This document shows, piece after piece, positions 19,667 through 27,886 of a stretch of DNA of 64,000 bases. The stretch lies in NCBI RefSeq assembly GCF_037974265.1, contig NZ_CP150233.1:4278001-4342000 (forward strand), given 5' to 3'. Position numbers and translations under genes: made by a program. This stretch comes from Paenibacillus sp. FSL R5-0623. Its GTDB lineage: Bacteria > Bacillota > Bacilli > Paenibacillales > Paenibacillaceae. Below the pieces are notes generated by a model. It ran no database searches and was not told the origin of the DNA. It worked only from the letters and a program-made list of their open reading frames with translations. Within the stretch, counting starts at the first letter, position 1, and every line of letters begins with the position of its first letter.

Positions 19667-20527
19667 ATGAGTCAAGAGCAACAGACGTTACTACAACAGA
19701 AGATTACTTTCCACGGAGCAGGCGCGATGGCTGAAGCCATCGTGCGCGGACTGATCTCCCGCCTAGTCGTTCGTCCTCAGGATATTACGATGCTGAACCG
19801 CAGCAACCAGAAACGTCAGGAGGAGCTCAGCACCCGTTATGCTGTACATACCGGAACGGCCTCACAATCTCTGGATCACCTTGCCTCCACTCCGGTTATT
19901 GTACTCTGTATGAAACCCAAAGATGCTGCCGCAGCGCTGCGCGAACTCGGTCCGTTGTTATCACCGGATCAACTGATCGTGTCTGTCATTGCCGGATTAT
20001 CAATCCGCACGATGCAGTCCTTGCTTGGTCGTAAACAGCCAATCGCCAGAACCATGCCAAATACATCCAGTACCATTGGACTTGGTGCAACTGGTCTTGC
20101 CTTCTCTGCCGAGATTACGGATGAACAGCGCAGTACGGTGATGACCATGTTTGAAGCGGTTGGTATCGTGACCATCGTGCCTGAAGATAAACTCGAAGTG
20201 CTCACTGGGATTTCCGGAAGCGGTCCTGCTTATGTATACTATTTAATGGAGGCCATGATTGCCGCAGGTATTCGTGGTGGTTTATCCAGCCAGCAATCTC
20301 GTGATCTTACTGTTCAGACGGTGCTGGGCGCGTCACGTATGGTACAACAAACCGGTTTGGAGCCGATGAAGCTTCGTAGTGATGTGACATCCCCGGGAGG
20401 GGCAACCCAAGCAGCACTAAAGACGCTGGACGAAGGAGATTTCTTTGAAAATGTAATCGCAGCCGTCAACCGCTGTGCAGAGCGCTCACGGGAGATGGGA
20501 GCTGCTTTGGAAGGGGATTTAAAATGA
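19667..20527 (+). CDS. proC: Pyrroline-5-carboxylate reductase
   Basis: Last step of proline synthesis: NAD(P)H reduction of pyrroline-5-carboxylate. 286 residues with an N-terminal Rossmann motif (FHGAGAMAEAIVRGL), the central ARTMPNTSSTIG segment, and the family signature DVTSPGGATQAAL near residue 240. GGAGGAACG precedes the ATG. Its TGA overlaps the mtnW start by 4 bases (ATGA), coupling proline synthesis to methionine salvage in one message. Confidence 0.96.
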   Translation: MSQEQQTLLQQKITFHGAGAMAEAIVRGLISRLVVRPQDITMLNRSNQKRQEELSTRYAVHTGTASQSLDHLASTPVIVLCMKPKDAAAALRELGPLLSPDQLIVSVIAGLSIRTMQSLLGRKQPIARTMPNTSSTIGLGATGLAFSAEITDEQRSTVMTMFEAVGIVTIVPEDKLEVLTGISGSGPAYVYYLMEAMIAAGIRGGLSSQQSRDLTVQTVLGASRMVQQTGLEPMKLRSDVTSPGGATQAALKTLDEGDFFENVIAAVNRCAERSREMGAALEGDLK

Positions 20528-21747
20528 ATAACATGTGCACAGCCACATATCGTCTGCATGATGATCATGCAGACTTTCGCAAGAAGGCTCAGTCCATCGC
20601 GATCGGCATGACCGTGGGTAGCTGGACGGAGTTGCCACAAGCCCAACGTGAAGCGATGCAGAAGCATCTGGGCGAAGTCATCAGCGTAGAAGTACATGAA
20701 GCTAATGGCATGGCTGCGGGTGAGCGTTACGCCGATATTACCATCGGATATCCTGATGTTAACTTCAGCCGTGATATCCCTGCCCTGCTCGTGACGGTCT
20801 TTGGCAAAATCTCAATGGATGGCCGGATCAAATTGACAAAGCTTGGTTTCTCGGATGGCTTCCTCAGTGCATTCCCGGGACCAAAGTTTGGACTGAATGG
20901 TGTTCGTGATCTGCTTGGTGTGCATGATCGCCCACTGTTAATGAGTATCTTCAAATCAGTTATCGGACTGGATGCAGATGAACTGCGTGAACAATTTATT
21001 CGACAGGCCCTTGGGGGCGTTGATCTGATCAAAGACGATGAGATTCTGTTCGAAAATAAATTGACACCTATCGAAAAAAGAGTCGAGGTCTGCATGAAAG
21101 CTGCCGAACAGGCACGCCAGGAGACCGGCAAAAAGCTTCTTTATGCAACCAATCTCACTGGGCCTACATCTCGTCTAAAAGAGCAAGCTGAACGCGCTAT
21201 TGGAGCAGGAGCCAATGCCTTGTTGTTCAATGTGTTGTCCTATGGGTATGATGTGCTGCATGAACTCAGCAGTGATCCAGATATTAATGTGCCGATTATG
21301 GCGCACCCTGCTCTTGCAGGTGCACTGTATCCTTCACCACATTACGGCATGTCCGCTTCGGTTGTACTAGGCCAGTTGATGCGTCTTGCGGGTGCCGATC
21401 TGGTACTCTTCCCTTCTCCTTATGGTTCGGTTACGATGCCGAAGGAAGAAAATATGGCGATCACGGAGCAATTACTGACAGCTGATCTGCCAGTACGAAC
21501 CAGTATGCCCGTACCTTCAGCCGGCATCCACCCAGGCCTTGTACCGCTCATTTTGCGCGACTTTGGTACAGATGTCATCGTTAATGCTGGTGGCGGTATT
21601 CATGGACATCCTATGGGCACTGAGGCAGGCGGACGTGCATTCCTGCAAGCCATTGAGGCAGCTCAGCGTTCCATTCCACTCGCGCAATATGCAACCGAGC
21701 ATCCGGAGCTGAAAAGCGCATTGGACCTATGGGGTGGCGAACGATGA
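20524..21747 (+). CDS. mtnW: 2,3-diketo-5-methylthiopentyl-1-phosphate enolase (RuBisCO-like)
   Basis: Enolises diketo-methylthiopentyl phosphate in the methionine salvage pathway; it is a RuBisCO-like protein without carboxylase activity. 407 residues, close to the B. subtilis enzyme. The metal-site motif GGVDLIKDDE carries the carbamylatable Lys170 and acidic ligands Asp172 and Glu173; the C-terminal barrel segment NAGGGIHGHP is typical. The start overlaps the proC stop by 4 bases and the stop overlaps mtnX by 4 bases. Within the window this places it downstream of the proline T-box with no S-box. Confidence 0.96.
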   Translation: MNNMCTATYRLHDDHADFRKKAQSIAIGMTVGSWTELPQAQREAMQKHLGEVISVEVHEANGMAAGERYADITIGYPDVNFSRDIPALLVTVFGKISMDGRIKLTKLGFSDGFLSAFPGPKFGLNGVRDLLGVHDRPLLMSIFKSVIGLDADELREQFIRQALGGVDLIKDDEILFENKLTPIEKRVEVCMKAAEQARQETGKKLLYATNLTGPTSRLKEQAERAIGAGANALLFNVLSYGYDVLHELSSDPDINVPIMAHPALAGALYPSPHYGMSASVVLGQLMRLAGADLVLFPSPYGSVTMPKEENMAITEQLLTADLPVRTSMPVPSAGIHPGLVPLILRDFGTDVIVNAGGGIHGHPMGTEAGGRAFLQAIEAAQRSIPLAQYATEHPELKSALDLWGGER

Positions 21748-22421
21748 GAAGTGATAAGAAAACAGTCATTTTCTGTGACTTTGATGGTACGATTACGCTC
21801 TCGGACAATATTGTCGCAATCATGAAACATTTCAAGCCTAAGGGCATTGAAGCGATTATGAAAGATACGATTGAGCAAAAAATCTCGCTGCGCGAAGGCG
21901 TTGGAGCCATGTTTGCTCTGTTGCCTGCATCCCAGAAAGATGAAATTGTGGAATTTGTGCTTGGACAAGCGGGCATCCGTGAAGGATTCAGCGAGTTTCT
22001 TGACTACGTTCGCAGCGAAGGGATCGAATTCAATGTGACCAGCGGTGGTATGGACTTCTTTATTGAGCCGTTACTCGCACCATTCCATATCCCGCAGGAT
22101 CATGTCTATTGCAACGGAGCTGACTTCTCGGGTGAAACCATTAAGATTGAATGGCCGAATCCCTGTCAACCTCCTTGTGAGAATGGCTGCGGCATGTGCA
22201 AAACAACAGTGATTCGTACCTTCCCGGAAGGTCAATATAATCGAATTCTTATTGGAGACAGTCTGACAGATTTTGAGGGTGCAAAGATTGCCGATCTCGT
22301 CTACTCCCGCTCCATTTTGACGGATAAATGTATTGAACTTGGTGTGGACCATGTGCCATTCGTTACCTTTTACGATATCATCGAAGATATGAAACAGAAG
22401 CAAACACAAGGAGTGCTGTAA
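21744..22421 (+). CDS. mtnX: 2-hydroxy-3-keto-5-methylthiopentenyl-1-phosphate phosphatase
   Basis: HAD-superfamily phosphatase that dephosphorylates the MtnW product to give acireductone. 225 residues from ATG 21744, chosen because GGGGTGG is 6 bases upstream and the ATGA overlap with mtnW is standard; the frame is open to 21729. The nucleophile motif is FCDFDGTI at residues 10-17, and the Mg-site motif is ILIGDSLTDFEGA. A cluster of four cysteines (CQPPCENGCGMC) sits in the cap region near residue 140-151, also seen in family members. Confidence 0.95.
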   Translation: MRSDKKTVIFCDFDGTITLSDNIVAIMKHFKPKGIEAIMKDTIEQKISLREGVGAMFALLPASQKDEIVEFVLGQAGIREGFSEFLDYVRSEGIEFNVTSGGMDFFIEPLLAPFHIPQDHVYCNGADFSGETIKIEWPNPCQPPCENGCGMCKTTVIRTFPEGQYNRILIGDSLTDFEGAKIADLVYSRSILTDKCIELGVDHVPFVTFYDIIEDMKQKQTQGVL

Positions 22422-22424
22422 ACG

Positions 22425-23078
22425 ATGGGCTTTGAAAAGATTACATTGGAACACAAACGTCAGGTCCTTGAAGAACTGGCTGATATTAAAGCGTTGTTCG
22501 CCAGCCGTAACTGGTTCCCTGGAACAAGTGGCAATCTGTCGATGCGTGTAGGAGACTTTGACCCGGAGCAATTTTATTTTGCGGTTACTGCCTCAGGCAA
22601 AGACAAATCTCTTCGCACACCGGAAGACTTCCTTTTTGTAGACAAGCATGGTAAAGCGATTGAAACAACAACGTTGAAACCAAGTGCCGAAACGTTGATT
22701 CACTGCGAAATCTATCGTTTGACCGGCTGCGGTGCTGTATTCCACGTGCATACCGTGTTTAACAACCTGATCAGTGAATTCTTTGGAGCAGATGGACACG
22801 TACCGATTCAAGGAATCGAATTGATCAAGGCTTTCAACATTTGGGAAGAAAATGCGGAGATTCGTGTACCCGTTCTGCCTAACTTTGCGGATATTCCATC
22901 TATCGCTGAATTGGTGCCAGGTGTACTTGATGCCAACGTACCAGGAATTTTGCTGCGTAACCACGGCATATATGCGTGGGGCAAGGATGCTTTTGAAGCG
23001 AAACGTCATCTGGAAGCGTTCGAGTTCTTGTTCGAAGTGATGTACCGTCAACTTCTGCTGAAGGGCGCTACGAAATAG
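22425..23078 (+). CDS. mtnB: Methylthioribulose-1-phosphate dehydratase
   Basis: Dehydrates methylthioribulose-1-phosphate to the diketo compound used by MtnW. 217-residue class II aldolase fold. The signature FPGTSGNLSMR lies near residue 30, and zinc ligands are in HVHTVFNN and RNHGIYAWG. It starts 3 bases after mtnX, with AAGGAG upstream, and is followed by a terminator. The neighbours usually found with it (mtnD, mtnK, mtnA) are not in the window. Confidence 0.96.
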   Translation: MGFEKITLEHKRQVLEELADIKALFASRNWFPGTSGNLSMRVGDFDPEQFYFAVTASGKDKSLRTPEDFLFVDKHGKAIETTTLKPSAETLIHCEIYRLTGCGAVFHVHTVFNNLISEFFGADGHVPIQGIELIKAFNIWEENAEIRVPVLPNFADIPSIAELVPGVLDANVPGILLRNHGIYAWGKDAFEAKRHLEAFEFLFEVMYRQLLLKGATK

Positions 23079-23115
23079 CAATCATTTATTCGAAAACAAA
23101 GCTGCACAACCAAAA

Positions 23116-23156
23116 ACACGCCAGAGGCTGATATACATAGCCCTTGGCGTGTTTTT
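23116..23156 (+). terminator. Terminator of proBAC-mtnWXB
   Basis: ACACGCCA pairs with TGGCGTGT, with additional inner GGC/GCC pairing, and five Ts follow. It closes the long operon. Confidence 0.85.
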
Positions 23157-23163
23157 ATGTTAT

Positions 23164-23219
23164 GGGATAACAGCGATTGAAAGGTTGCTCTGTCATCGTA
23201 TTGGTAGTGTAAATAATCT
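23164..23219 (+). repeat. Dispersed 56-bp intergenic repeat, copy 2
   Basis: Shares the 16 bases GGGATAACAGCGATTG, then TCTGTCATCGTA and GTGTAAATAATCT, with copy 1 at 18273-18328. It lies between the mtnB terminator and the convergent membrane-protein gene. Confidence 0.75.
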
Positions 23220-23241
23220 CCAATTCAACTTGGATCGTAAA

Positions 23242-24534
23242 TTACAGTCGATCATCCCGATCCTTGAATAAAAAGAGGCTGTCTGCTCCCTCATCATTTC
23301 GATGAGCAGCACTATGGATCCCCGTCCCCCTCTGCTTGCCAAACAGCAGCTTCAAGCCGCCAAAAATGAGCAGCAAGGATACAATGACGGTGTTCAGATA
23401 GGAACGGATCTCATACGTCATGAATGCATTAGGGAAGAGCTCATTCAGCTGTGGAATGACAAGACGGATCGCCAGGTAATATAGACCCAGCGCGGCAATC
23501 CCGAATCCAATCAGACGCTGATGGCGGGCCCAGTCCTTGAAGATCGGTTGATCAACCAAAGGCTCGCGTCCATAGCGACTGGAACACTGTAGCCCGTCAA
23601 AGAAGCTGTAGAACCAGATCAACGGAATCATGAACAGGAACACCGATAAATGAAGCAGATCCAGAATATAGATGCTTGCAAGGAACAGGAACATTAATTG
23701 CATGCCTCTTTTTTGCAATCCCAGATAGAGATGACCCGCACCTGGAAAAGCGGAAAGCAGCGTTGCAAGCACTTTGCTACGTCGTCCGGCTACTCTGCCC
23801 ATTTCCAATTCTTCGAATAATGTCCGATCCTGCAGTATCTCACCAGCTTGCTTACGGTGGACATGCTGCACCGCATCAAACATGCAGTATACCCAAATTA
23901 CTGGCAGAATGAGTAAGAACATTAGAAACACCGATTCATTGGTGATCGAAGCTACAAAAACCATCATGGCAAATGAACCAAAGAACGCCATCAGGAACGA
24001 CAACCCACGATGCAACAAACCCAGATGAAGATGGCCCAATCCCGGAACAAATGAGAGCAAAATGGTGAAGAACCGTTCACCCTCACTACCTTTTTGGTAC
24101 ATGGGTTGACCATAGGGCCCCTCTGGATGGCCATATTCACCACCTGGATGTTGATGTAGCTCATCTTCATTCATCTGCTCCATAGGCCCTTGCTGACCCA
24201 TGTATGCTCCCTGGTAGGCTGCTCCTTGGTGTGGAGGAGCTCCATAAGCCGCACCGTATCCCCTATAATGAGCATCTCGTGCAGAAGGCGCACGGAGCAG
24301 AACAATAATCATGTCCAGCATACTGATCCCCCAGAAGAAAGCGGCAAAAAGTGCACCGATAATCATTAAATCTTGATCATTAGTGACCATTGCTAGCATA
24401 AAAGAGCCAACAGCTGTTCCAAAGAAAAGCAATGGATAAATCACAGCCCTTGCCGCCCGTCCCCAATACATGAAACCGAGACCTGGTATCAGGTTTAATA
24501 GAAATGCGAGTAATTTGTTACGATCTGAGTGCAC
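23242..24534 (-). CDS. Membrane protein with three TM2-like repeats
   Basis: I do not recognise a named family. The sequence contains three copies of a two-helix unit with PGLG/PGAG, an aromatic-x-x-G turn and a terminal W..(M/F)FD segment, at about 10-80, 158-226 and 258-320 (counted from the ATG at 24543), plus two more C-terminal helices. The unit resembles TM2-domain proteins. Between repeats 1 and 2 is a Gly/Pro/Gln/His-rich linker of about 70 residues. The ATG at 24543 directly follows AAAGG; the GTG at 24534 has better spacing, so I chose it. It follows an ECF sigma/anti-sigma pair by 28-37 bases and is probably co-transcribed, perhaps as part of that envelope response. Confidence 0.75.
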   Translation of the reverse strand: MHSDRNKLLAFLLNLIPGLGFMYWGRAARAVIYPLLFFGTAVGSFMLAMVTNDQDLMIIGALFAAFFWGISMLDMIIVLLRAPSARDAHYRGYGAAYGAPPHQGAAYQGAYMGQQGPMEQMNEDELHQHPGGEYGHPEGPYGQPMYQKGSEGERFFTILLSFVPGLGHLHLGLLHRGLSFLMAFFGSFAMMVFVASITNESVFLMFLLILPVIWVYCMFDAVQHVHRKQAGEILQDRTLFEELEMGRVAGRRSKVLATLLSAFPGAGHLYLGLQKRGMQLMFLFLASIYILDLLHLSVFLFMIPLIWFYSFFDGLQCSSRYGREPLVDQPIFKDWARHQRLIGFGIAALGLYYLAIRLVIPQLNELFPNAFMTYEIRSYLNTVIVSLLLIFGGLKLLFGKQRGTGIHSAAHRNDEGADSLFLFKDRDDRL

Positions 24535-24571
24535 AGTCGTCATCCTTTCTTTTCAGGCAATGCGAAACTAT

Positions 24572-25024
24572 TTATGGTTTAGGCTTGAAGTTATCCAGCC
24601 ATGAAGTGGCTGCCTCCGTCCATTTCTCGGTAAAAGACCCTCTGTGGTCGCCATCCTGGAACTTGTGATATGGTGCTACCTTGTCAAAAAGTCCAGACGA
24701 GAGGAAGATCAATGTCAAACAGGCCGCTACCGCGTAATGAAACACTTTATGTTCAAGCCAACGCCGGTTCCGTCCAGCGCGGGATTTACGTTGAGACTTA
24801 GAGGATTGAATTCCCTCAATCCGATGCATGACTGAATCCGCAAACCCTGCCGGGTCAGGCAACGGAGGCAATTCCCCATGGATACCGAGCGCTTCCAAAT
24901 AGATGTCCATCGCATCCGGATCTTCCAGCAGAAGCTGTTCCATTTGGTTCGCTTGAGTTTCACTCATATGGCCTTCAATATAATCAGTCCACTGCGCAGC
25001 GGTATACTTCTCCTGTTTACTCAC
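24572..25024 (-). CDS. Putative anti-sigma factor, single membrane segment
   Basis: About 150 residues from GTG 25024, which overlaps the sigma stop by 8 bases and has AAGGAGG 9 bases upstream (ATG 25033 is the alternative). The cytoplasmic N-terminal part (YIEGHMSETQANQMEQLLLE) resembles the ZAS anti-sigma fold, but where the CxxC zinc pair is expected it has DPDAMD, so zinc binding looks lost. One membrane helix follows near residue 95-115 (AVAACLTLIFLSSGLF), then a short outer tail. Position after an ECF sigma gene is the main support for function. Confidence 0.72.
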   Translation of the reverse strand: MSKQEKYTAAQWTDYIEGHMSETQANQMEQLLLEDPDAMDIYLEALGIHGELPPLPDPAGFADSVMHRIEGIQSSKSQRKSRAGRNRRWLEHKVFHYAVAACLTLIFLSSGLFDKVAPYHKFQDGDHRGSFTEKWTEAATSWLDNFKPKP

Positions 25025-25688
25025 GCCATTCATCCTCCTTCCAATGTTTTCGAATCCACTGCCGGGCACGATACAAGCGGGATTCCACGGTCTTCACAGC
25101 CACCTGTGCATCACTGGCAATTTGCTCATAATTTTTTTCGCTTAGATAATACGCAGTGATAATGTCACGATGCTGAGCAGGCAACTGATTAATTCGTTCA
25201 CGAAGTTTATCCTGACGTTCTTCACGAACGAGACGGGTAAGAACGTCTTCATCCCGTCCGGGCATATTGATTATTTTTTCTTCTCCACCCGGATCCTCAG
25301 CAGCTCGTCTGCCCAGCTTGCGTTTGGCATCAATCGCTTTGTGAAAGGCAATTCGGGTTAACCACGTTTTGAAACCTTCAGAACGGTAGTCGGGGAGAGA
25401 CTTATACATCTGTATGAACGCCTCCTGAGCTGCATCCTGTGCTTCCTGATCGTTCCTGAGTACGGAATAGGCCACATGGTATACATGCTGGCTATACTTA
25501 TCAATCAGATTACGCATCTGAGATGTATCTCCTTGACGGATTTGTTCGATTACGCGCGCTTCATCAATAACTCTCCCCTCCTCTCCAATACTATAGACGA
25601 CAGCTTGTGTGTTAACCCCTGCGTGATCTATCAAATTTTTATAAAACAAAATGAAATCATTGCCTGAAAGGTTGATGTTGCTGATCAC
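25017..25688 (-). CDS. ECF-family RNA polymerase sigma factor
   Basis: Sigma-70 region 2 (VYHVAYSVLRNDQEAQDAAQ near residue 70, then FKTWLTRIAFHKAID) and region 4 (LPAQHRDIITAYYLSEKNYE, then TVESRLYRARQWIRK) are complete. The coordinates give the longest frame with a standard start (GTG 25688), but that start has no good ribosome site and adds about 40 residues not typical of the family. A very strong GGAGAGGAGGGG lies just before an in-frame ATT at 25568, which would give a normal 183-residue ECF factor. It is followed by its putative anti-sigma gene. Confidence 0.9.
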   Translation of the reverse strand: MISNINLSGNDFILFYKNLIDHAGVNTQAVVYSIGEEGRVIDEARVIEQIRQGDTSQMRNLIDKYSQHVYHVAYSVLRNDQEAQDAAQEAFIQMYKSLPDYRSEGFKTWLTRIAFHKAIDAKRKLGRRAAEDPGGEEKIINMPGRDEDVLTRLVREERQDKLRERINQLPAQHRDIITAYYLSEKNYEQIASDAQVAVKTVESRLYRARQWIRKHWKEDEWRE

Positions 25689-25706
25689 TCATCCAATCTT
25701 TAATCC

Positions 25707-25743
25707 AAAAAAAACAGGCACAGAATGACTTCTGGCCTGTTTC
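25707..25743 (-). terminator. Terminator of asnS-dnaD
   Basis: AAACAGGC pairs with GCCTGTTT and inner CAGAA pairs with TTCTG; eight Ts follow on the minus strand, 22 bases after dnaD. Confidence 0.85.
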
Positions 25744-25764
25744 TTGTCCCTGCCTACGCTGGAA

Positions 25765-26469
25765 TTAACGTCCACCATTACGAAACCGCTGTGTGTACGC
25801 CTTAGCGTCTTGAACGGTCTTGACACGATTGCGACTCCACTCAAGCAGGATTCGATCGATATACCGGAAATGTACTTTGCCTGCAAAAACCGCTTCCTTC
25901 AGAGCCATTAGAATCAATTCCTCTTGATAACGGTCCTGATCCAACCAGCCGGATATCGTCTCGCACTCCATTGGCGAGAGCGGACGTCCGAATTCTTTTT
26001 CGAAAATGGAGAACATGTTCCGTTCTTCCTCTTCTTTTTGAACACTGTTCGAATCTTGACGTGCTGTATTGCTGCGCTGCTGCTCCGCACGGAATGCGGC
26101 TACTTCTTCAGCAGTACATGCTGCAAGCTTGGCATATAATCCATGTAAATCGTATCGCTCGTACTGGATGTCCCGTTCTTCGTCACGGTGCTCGTCAATA
26201 GCAATATACCCATCCCTCATCAGACGTTGCAACATTCTGGCAATGCCTTCTGGTGCAAGTCCCATGCGCGCCGCAAGCTCTTCAAGCGTCGGAAACTCAT
26301 TGAACTCTGCCTGACGGAACCCTAGCAGTTGAATCAGAAGAAGCACTTCTGCATCTGATAGGCCAAGCTGGTGATAATAACGTAACAAGGCATACGGCAG
26401 ATGGGCGGTACCCGAAGTCATGCCATAAGCTGCTCCATCCAACCAAGCTTTGGATGTGGTGTCTTCCAT
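25765..26469 (-). CDS. dnaD: DNA replication initiation protein DnaD
   Basis: Primosome component that helps load the replicative helicase at the origin and at stalled forks. 234 residues from ATG 26469, chosen for GGGGAG 7 bases upstream; the frame extends to an ATG that overlaps the asnS stop. The N-terminal winged-helix domain (about 15-110) is followed by a charged linker and the DnaD/DnaB2 C-terminal domain (FEKEFGRPLSPMECETISGW to YIDRIL). It follows asnS as in B. subtilis, but nth, which normally comes next, is replaced by the sigma-factor cluster. Confidence 0.93.
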   Translation of the reverse strand: MEDTTSKAWLDGAAYGMTSGTAHLPYALLRYYHQLGLSDAEVLLLIQLLGFRQAEFNEFPTLEELAARMGLAPEGIARMLQRLMRDGYIAIDEHRDEERDIQYERYDLHGLYAKLAACTAEEVAAFRAEQQRSNTARQDSNSVQKEEEERNMFSIFEKEFGRPLSPMECETISGWLDQDRYQEELILMALKEAVFAGKVHFRYIDRILLEWSRNRVKTVQDAKAYTQRFRNGGR

Positions 26470-26489
26470 AGACGCTCCCCGGTTAAGCA

Positions 26490-27785
26490 TTAAGGGTACA
26501 GACGATAGAGCATACGTGGGAATGCGATTGTTTCACGTACATGATCCAATCCACAGATCCAAGCTACCGTCCGCTCCAATCCCAGACCGAAACCGGAGTG
26601 AGGAACCGATCCGTATTTACGCAAATCCAGATACCATTGATAAGCTTCATCCGAGAGATTGTGCTCCTCAAAACGTTGTTGCATCAATTCCGGATCATCG
26701 ATACGCTGCGAACCGCCAATAATCTCTCCGTAGCCTTCTGGTGCAATCATATCCGCACAGAGAACAACTTCAGGACGATTCGGATCTGGTTTCATATAGA
26801 ATGCCTTGATTCCAGCAGGGTAATGTGTAATAAAGACCGGTGTATTGTACTTCTCAGCAATTGCTGTTTCGTGTGGTGCACCAAAGTCTTCTCCCCAAGG
26901 TATATCAAAGCCTTGTCCATGCAGGAATTCAATCGCTTCATCATACGTAATACGCGGGAATGGAGCTACGATGCCTTCGAGTTTGGATACGTCACGACCG
27001 ATAGATTCCAGTTCTGCACGGCAGTTTTTTACCACGGATTGAACGACATGAGCGATAAATTTCTCTTGTACGCGCAGACTTTCCTCGTGATCTACAAATG
27101 CCATTTCCGGCTCTATCATCCAGAATTCAATCAAGTGGCGACGTGTTTTGGACTTCTCTGCGCGGAATGTTGGACCGAAGGAATATACCTTGCCCAGCGC
27201 CATGGCTGCAGCTTCCATATACAATTGACCACTTTGTGTCAGATAAGCATCTTCATCAAAGTATTTGATGTGGAACAGGTTCGTTGTTCCTTCCGCAGAC
27301 GATGGTGTCAAAATCGGAGGATCAACTTGTGTGAATCCGTTACCATCAAAGAACTGCTGAACAGCGCGAATAATCTCTGCACGAATCACCATAACAGCAC
27401 GCTGCTTCGTGGAACGAAGCCACAGATGACGATGATCCATCAAGAAATCAACACCATGCTCTTTAGGCGTAATTGGATAGTTTTCAGTCAGGTGAATGAT
27501 CTCAACCCCTGTAACAGTCATCTCGTAACCGGACGCACTGCGAGGTTCTTCACGAATAATACCTGTAACATACAAAGAGCTTTCTTGGGTCAGGCTTTTG
27601 GAATTGTTCCAGATCTCTTCACTAACTTCACTTTTTACAACAACCCCTTGGATATATCCGGTTCCATCACGCAGCTGCAAAAACTGAATTTTACCGCTGG
27701 AACGTTTGTTGTTAATCCAGGCACCGATTGTTACGGTTTCGCCCACATGCTCGTTCACATTACGAATTACACAATTCGTATTCAT
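26490..27785 (-). CDS. asnS: Asparaginyl-tRNA synthetase
   Basis: Class II aminoacyl-tRNA synthetase charging tRNA-Asn. 431 residues from ATG 27785 (GGGGAG 9 bases upstream; the ATG two codons earlier is too close). The N-terminal OB-fold anticodon domain ([20 protein letters not shown]) is followed by the catalytic core with motif 2 ([19 protein letters not shown]) and motif 3 ([13 protein letters not shown]). No T-box precedes it in the 101 bases after ackA. Synteny with dnaD matches B. subtilis. Confidence 0.97.
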   Translation of the reverse strand: MNTNCVIRNVNEHVGETVTIGAWINNKRSSGKIQFLQLRDGTGYIQGVVVKSEVSEEIWNNSKSLTQESSLYVTGIIREEPRSASGYEMTVTGVEIIHLTENYPITPKEHGVDFLMDHRHLWLRSTKQRAVMVIRAEIIRAVQQFFDGNGFTQVDPPILTPSSAEGTTNLFHIKYFDEDAYLTQSGQLYMEAAAMALGKVYSFGPTFRAEKSKTRRHLIEFWMIEPEMAFVDHEESLRVQEKFIAHVVQSVVKNCRAELESIGRDVSKLEGIVAPFPRITYDEAIEFLHGQGFDIPWGEDFGAPHETAIAEKYNTPVFITHYPAGIKAFYMKPDPNRPEVVLCADMIAPEGYGEIIGGSQRIDDPELMQQRFEEHNLSDEAYQWYLDLRKYGSVPHSGFGLGLERTVAWICGLDHVRETIAFPRMLYRLYP

Positions 27786-27886
27786 GCCCATATCTCCCCT
27801 TGGTTCCTGAATTTGAAAATGCAGCGGGCAGGCTTATGCCTGTCCTCTGCACTTCCTTGTCATTCTATATTTACTTTACAGTTAGA

